Shown: piece by piece, positions 63,916-64,000 of the stretch
Numbering within the stretch: position 1 is the first letter of the stretch
Layout of the letters: every line of letters begins with the position of its first letter
Source of the DNA: Flaccisagitta enflata
Lineage: Eukaryota; Chaetognatha; Sagittoidea; Aphragmophora
Direction: 5' to 3'
Assembly: GCA_965153355.1 (NCBI GenBank)
Contig: OZ231126.1
Coordinates: 83,328,001 to 83,392,000 of the forward strand
DNA length: 64,000 nucleotides
Position numbers and translations under genes: made by a program
Notes under the pieces: generated by a model
Seen by the model: only the letters and a program-made list of their open reading frames with translations
Databases searched by the model: none
What the model was told of the DNA's origin: nothing

Positions 63916-64000
63916 ACCCTTACCCCTTTTTTCGTCATGAATTGTATAGATGTATAGATATTCAAATCAATCTCGGTATTGACACATTTAGGGATGATTG
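63916..64000. other. Unique sequence after the satellite
   Basis: The array ends within ATGGCGGGCTGAATTACCCT. The rest is AT-rich and holds nothing recognisable before the window ends. Confidence 0.5.

Overview
This is eukaryotic nuclear DNA, almost entirely non-genic and extremely rich in repeats. I see no operons, no rRNA or tRNA genes, and no host protein-coding gene I can defend. The species cannot be named from the sequence. A restriction-like-endonuclease (R2/R4-type) non-LTR retrotransposon end of a kind common in animals, several TA-duplicating mariner-like mini-transposons, and kilobase-long (GA)n and (GAAA)n arrays fit an invertebrate animal or a close relative better than a fungus or plant, but this is inference.

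Layout. 1-4.7 kb: unique sequence with many simple repeats (GT/CT, CTCTGT, TTC, CGT, GA). 4.7-30.2 kb: one element of 25.5 kb with identical 238-bp terminal direct repeats, a 4-bp target duplication, a polypurine tract at one end and a tRNA-like primer-binding site at the other. All signals agree on a minus-strand giant LTR retrotransposon. Its interior is T-rich on the plus strand (A-rich in the sense direction) and has no long reading frame, so it looks non-autonomous or decayed, yet recently inserted. 30.2-46 kb: a mosaic of fold-back elements with ends like GGGCAGCGGCCCC that carry private minisatellites, TA-flanked MITEs, a pyrimidine satellite, SINE-like elements starting with an AGTCGCG hairpin, and long (GA)n and (GAA)n arrays. 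46.1-47.7 kb: the 3' end of an RLE-type non-LTR retrotransposon, broken by one nonsense codon and by a 597-bp MITE that sits exactly inside its coding frame. 48.2-48.9 kb: another MITE. 49-56 kb: more SINE-like copies, (TA)n, (AAC)n and a 1.75-kb (GAAA)n array. 56-59 kb: a 60-bp in-frame tandem repeat and more fold-back/minisatellite elements. 59.1-63.9 kb: a higher-order satellite built from about 63/64-bp monomers, with five distinct monomers making a unit of about 318 bp.

The window is best read as a record of mobile-element activity: elements nest inside each other, share sequence cores, and seem to seed or carry tandem repeats. Most apparent reading frames are translations of simple repeats and are not annotated as genes.
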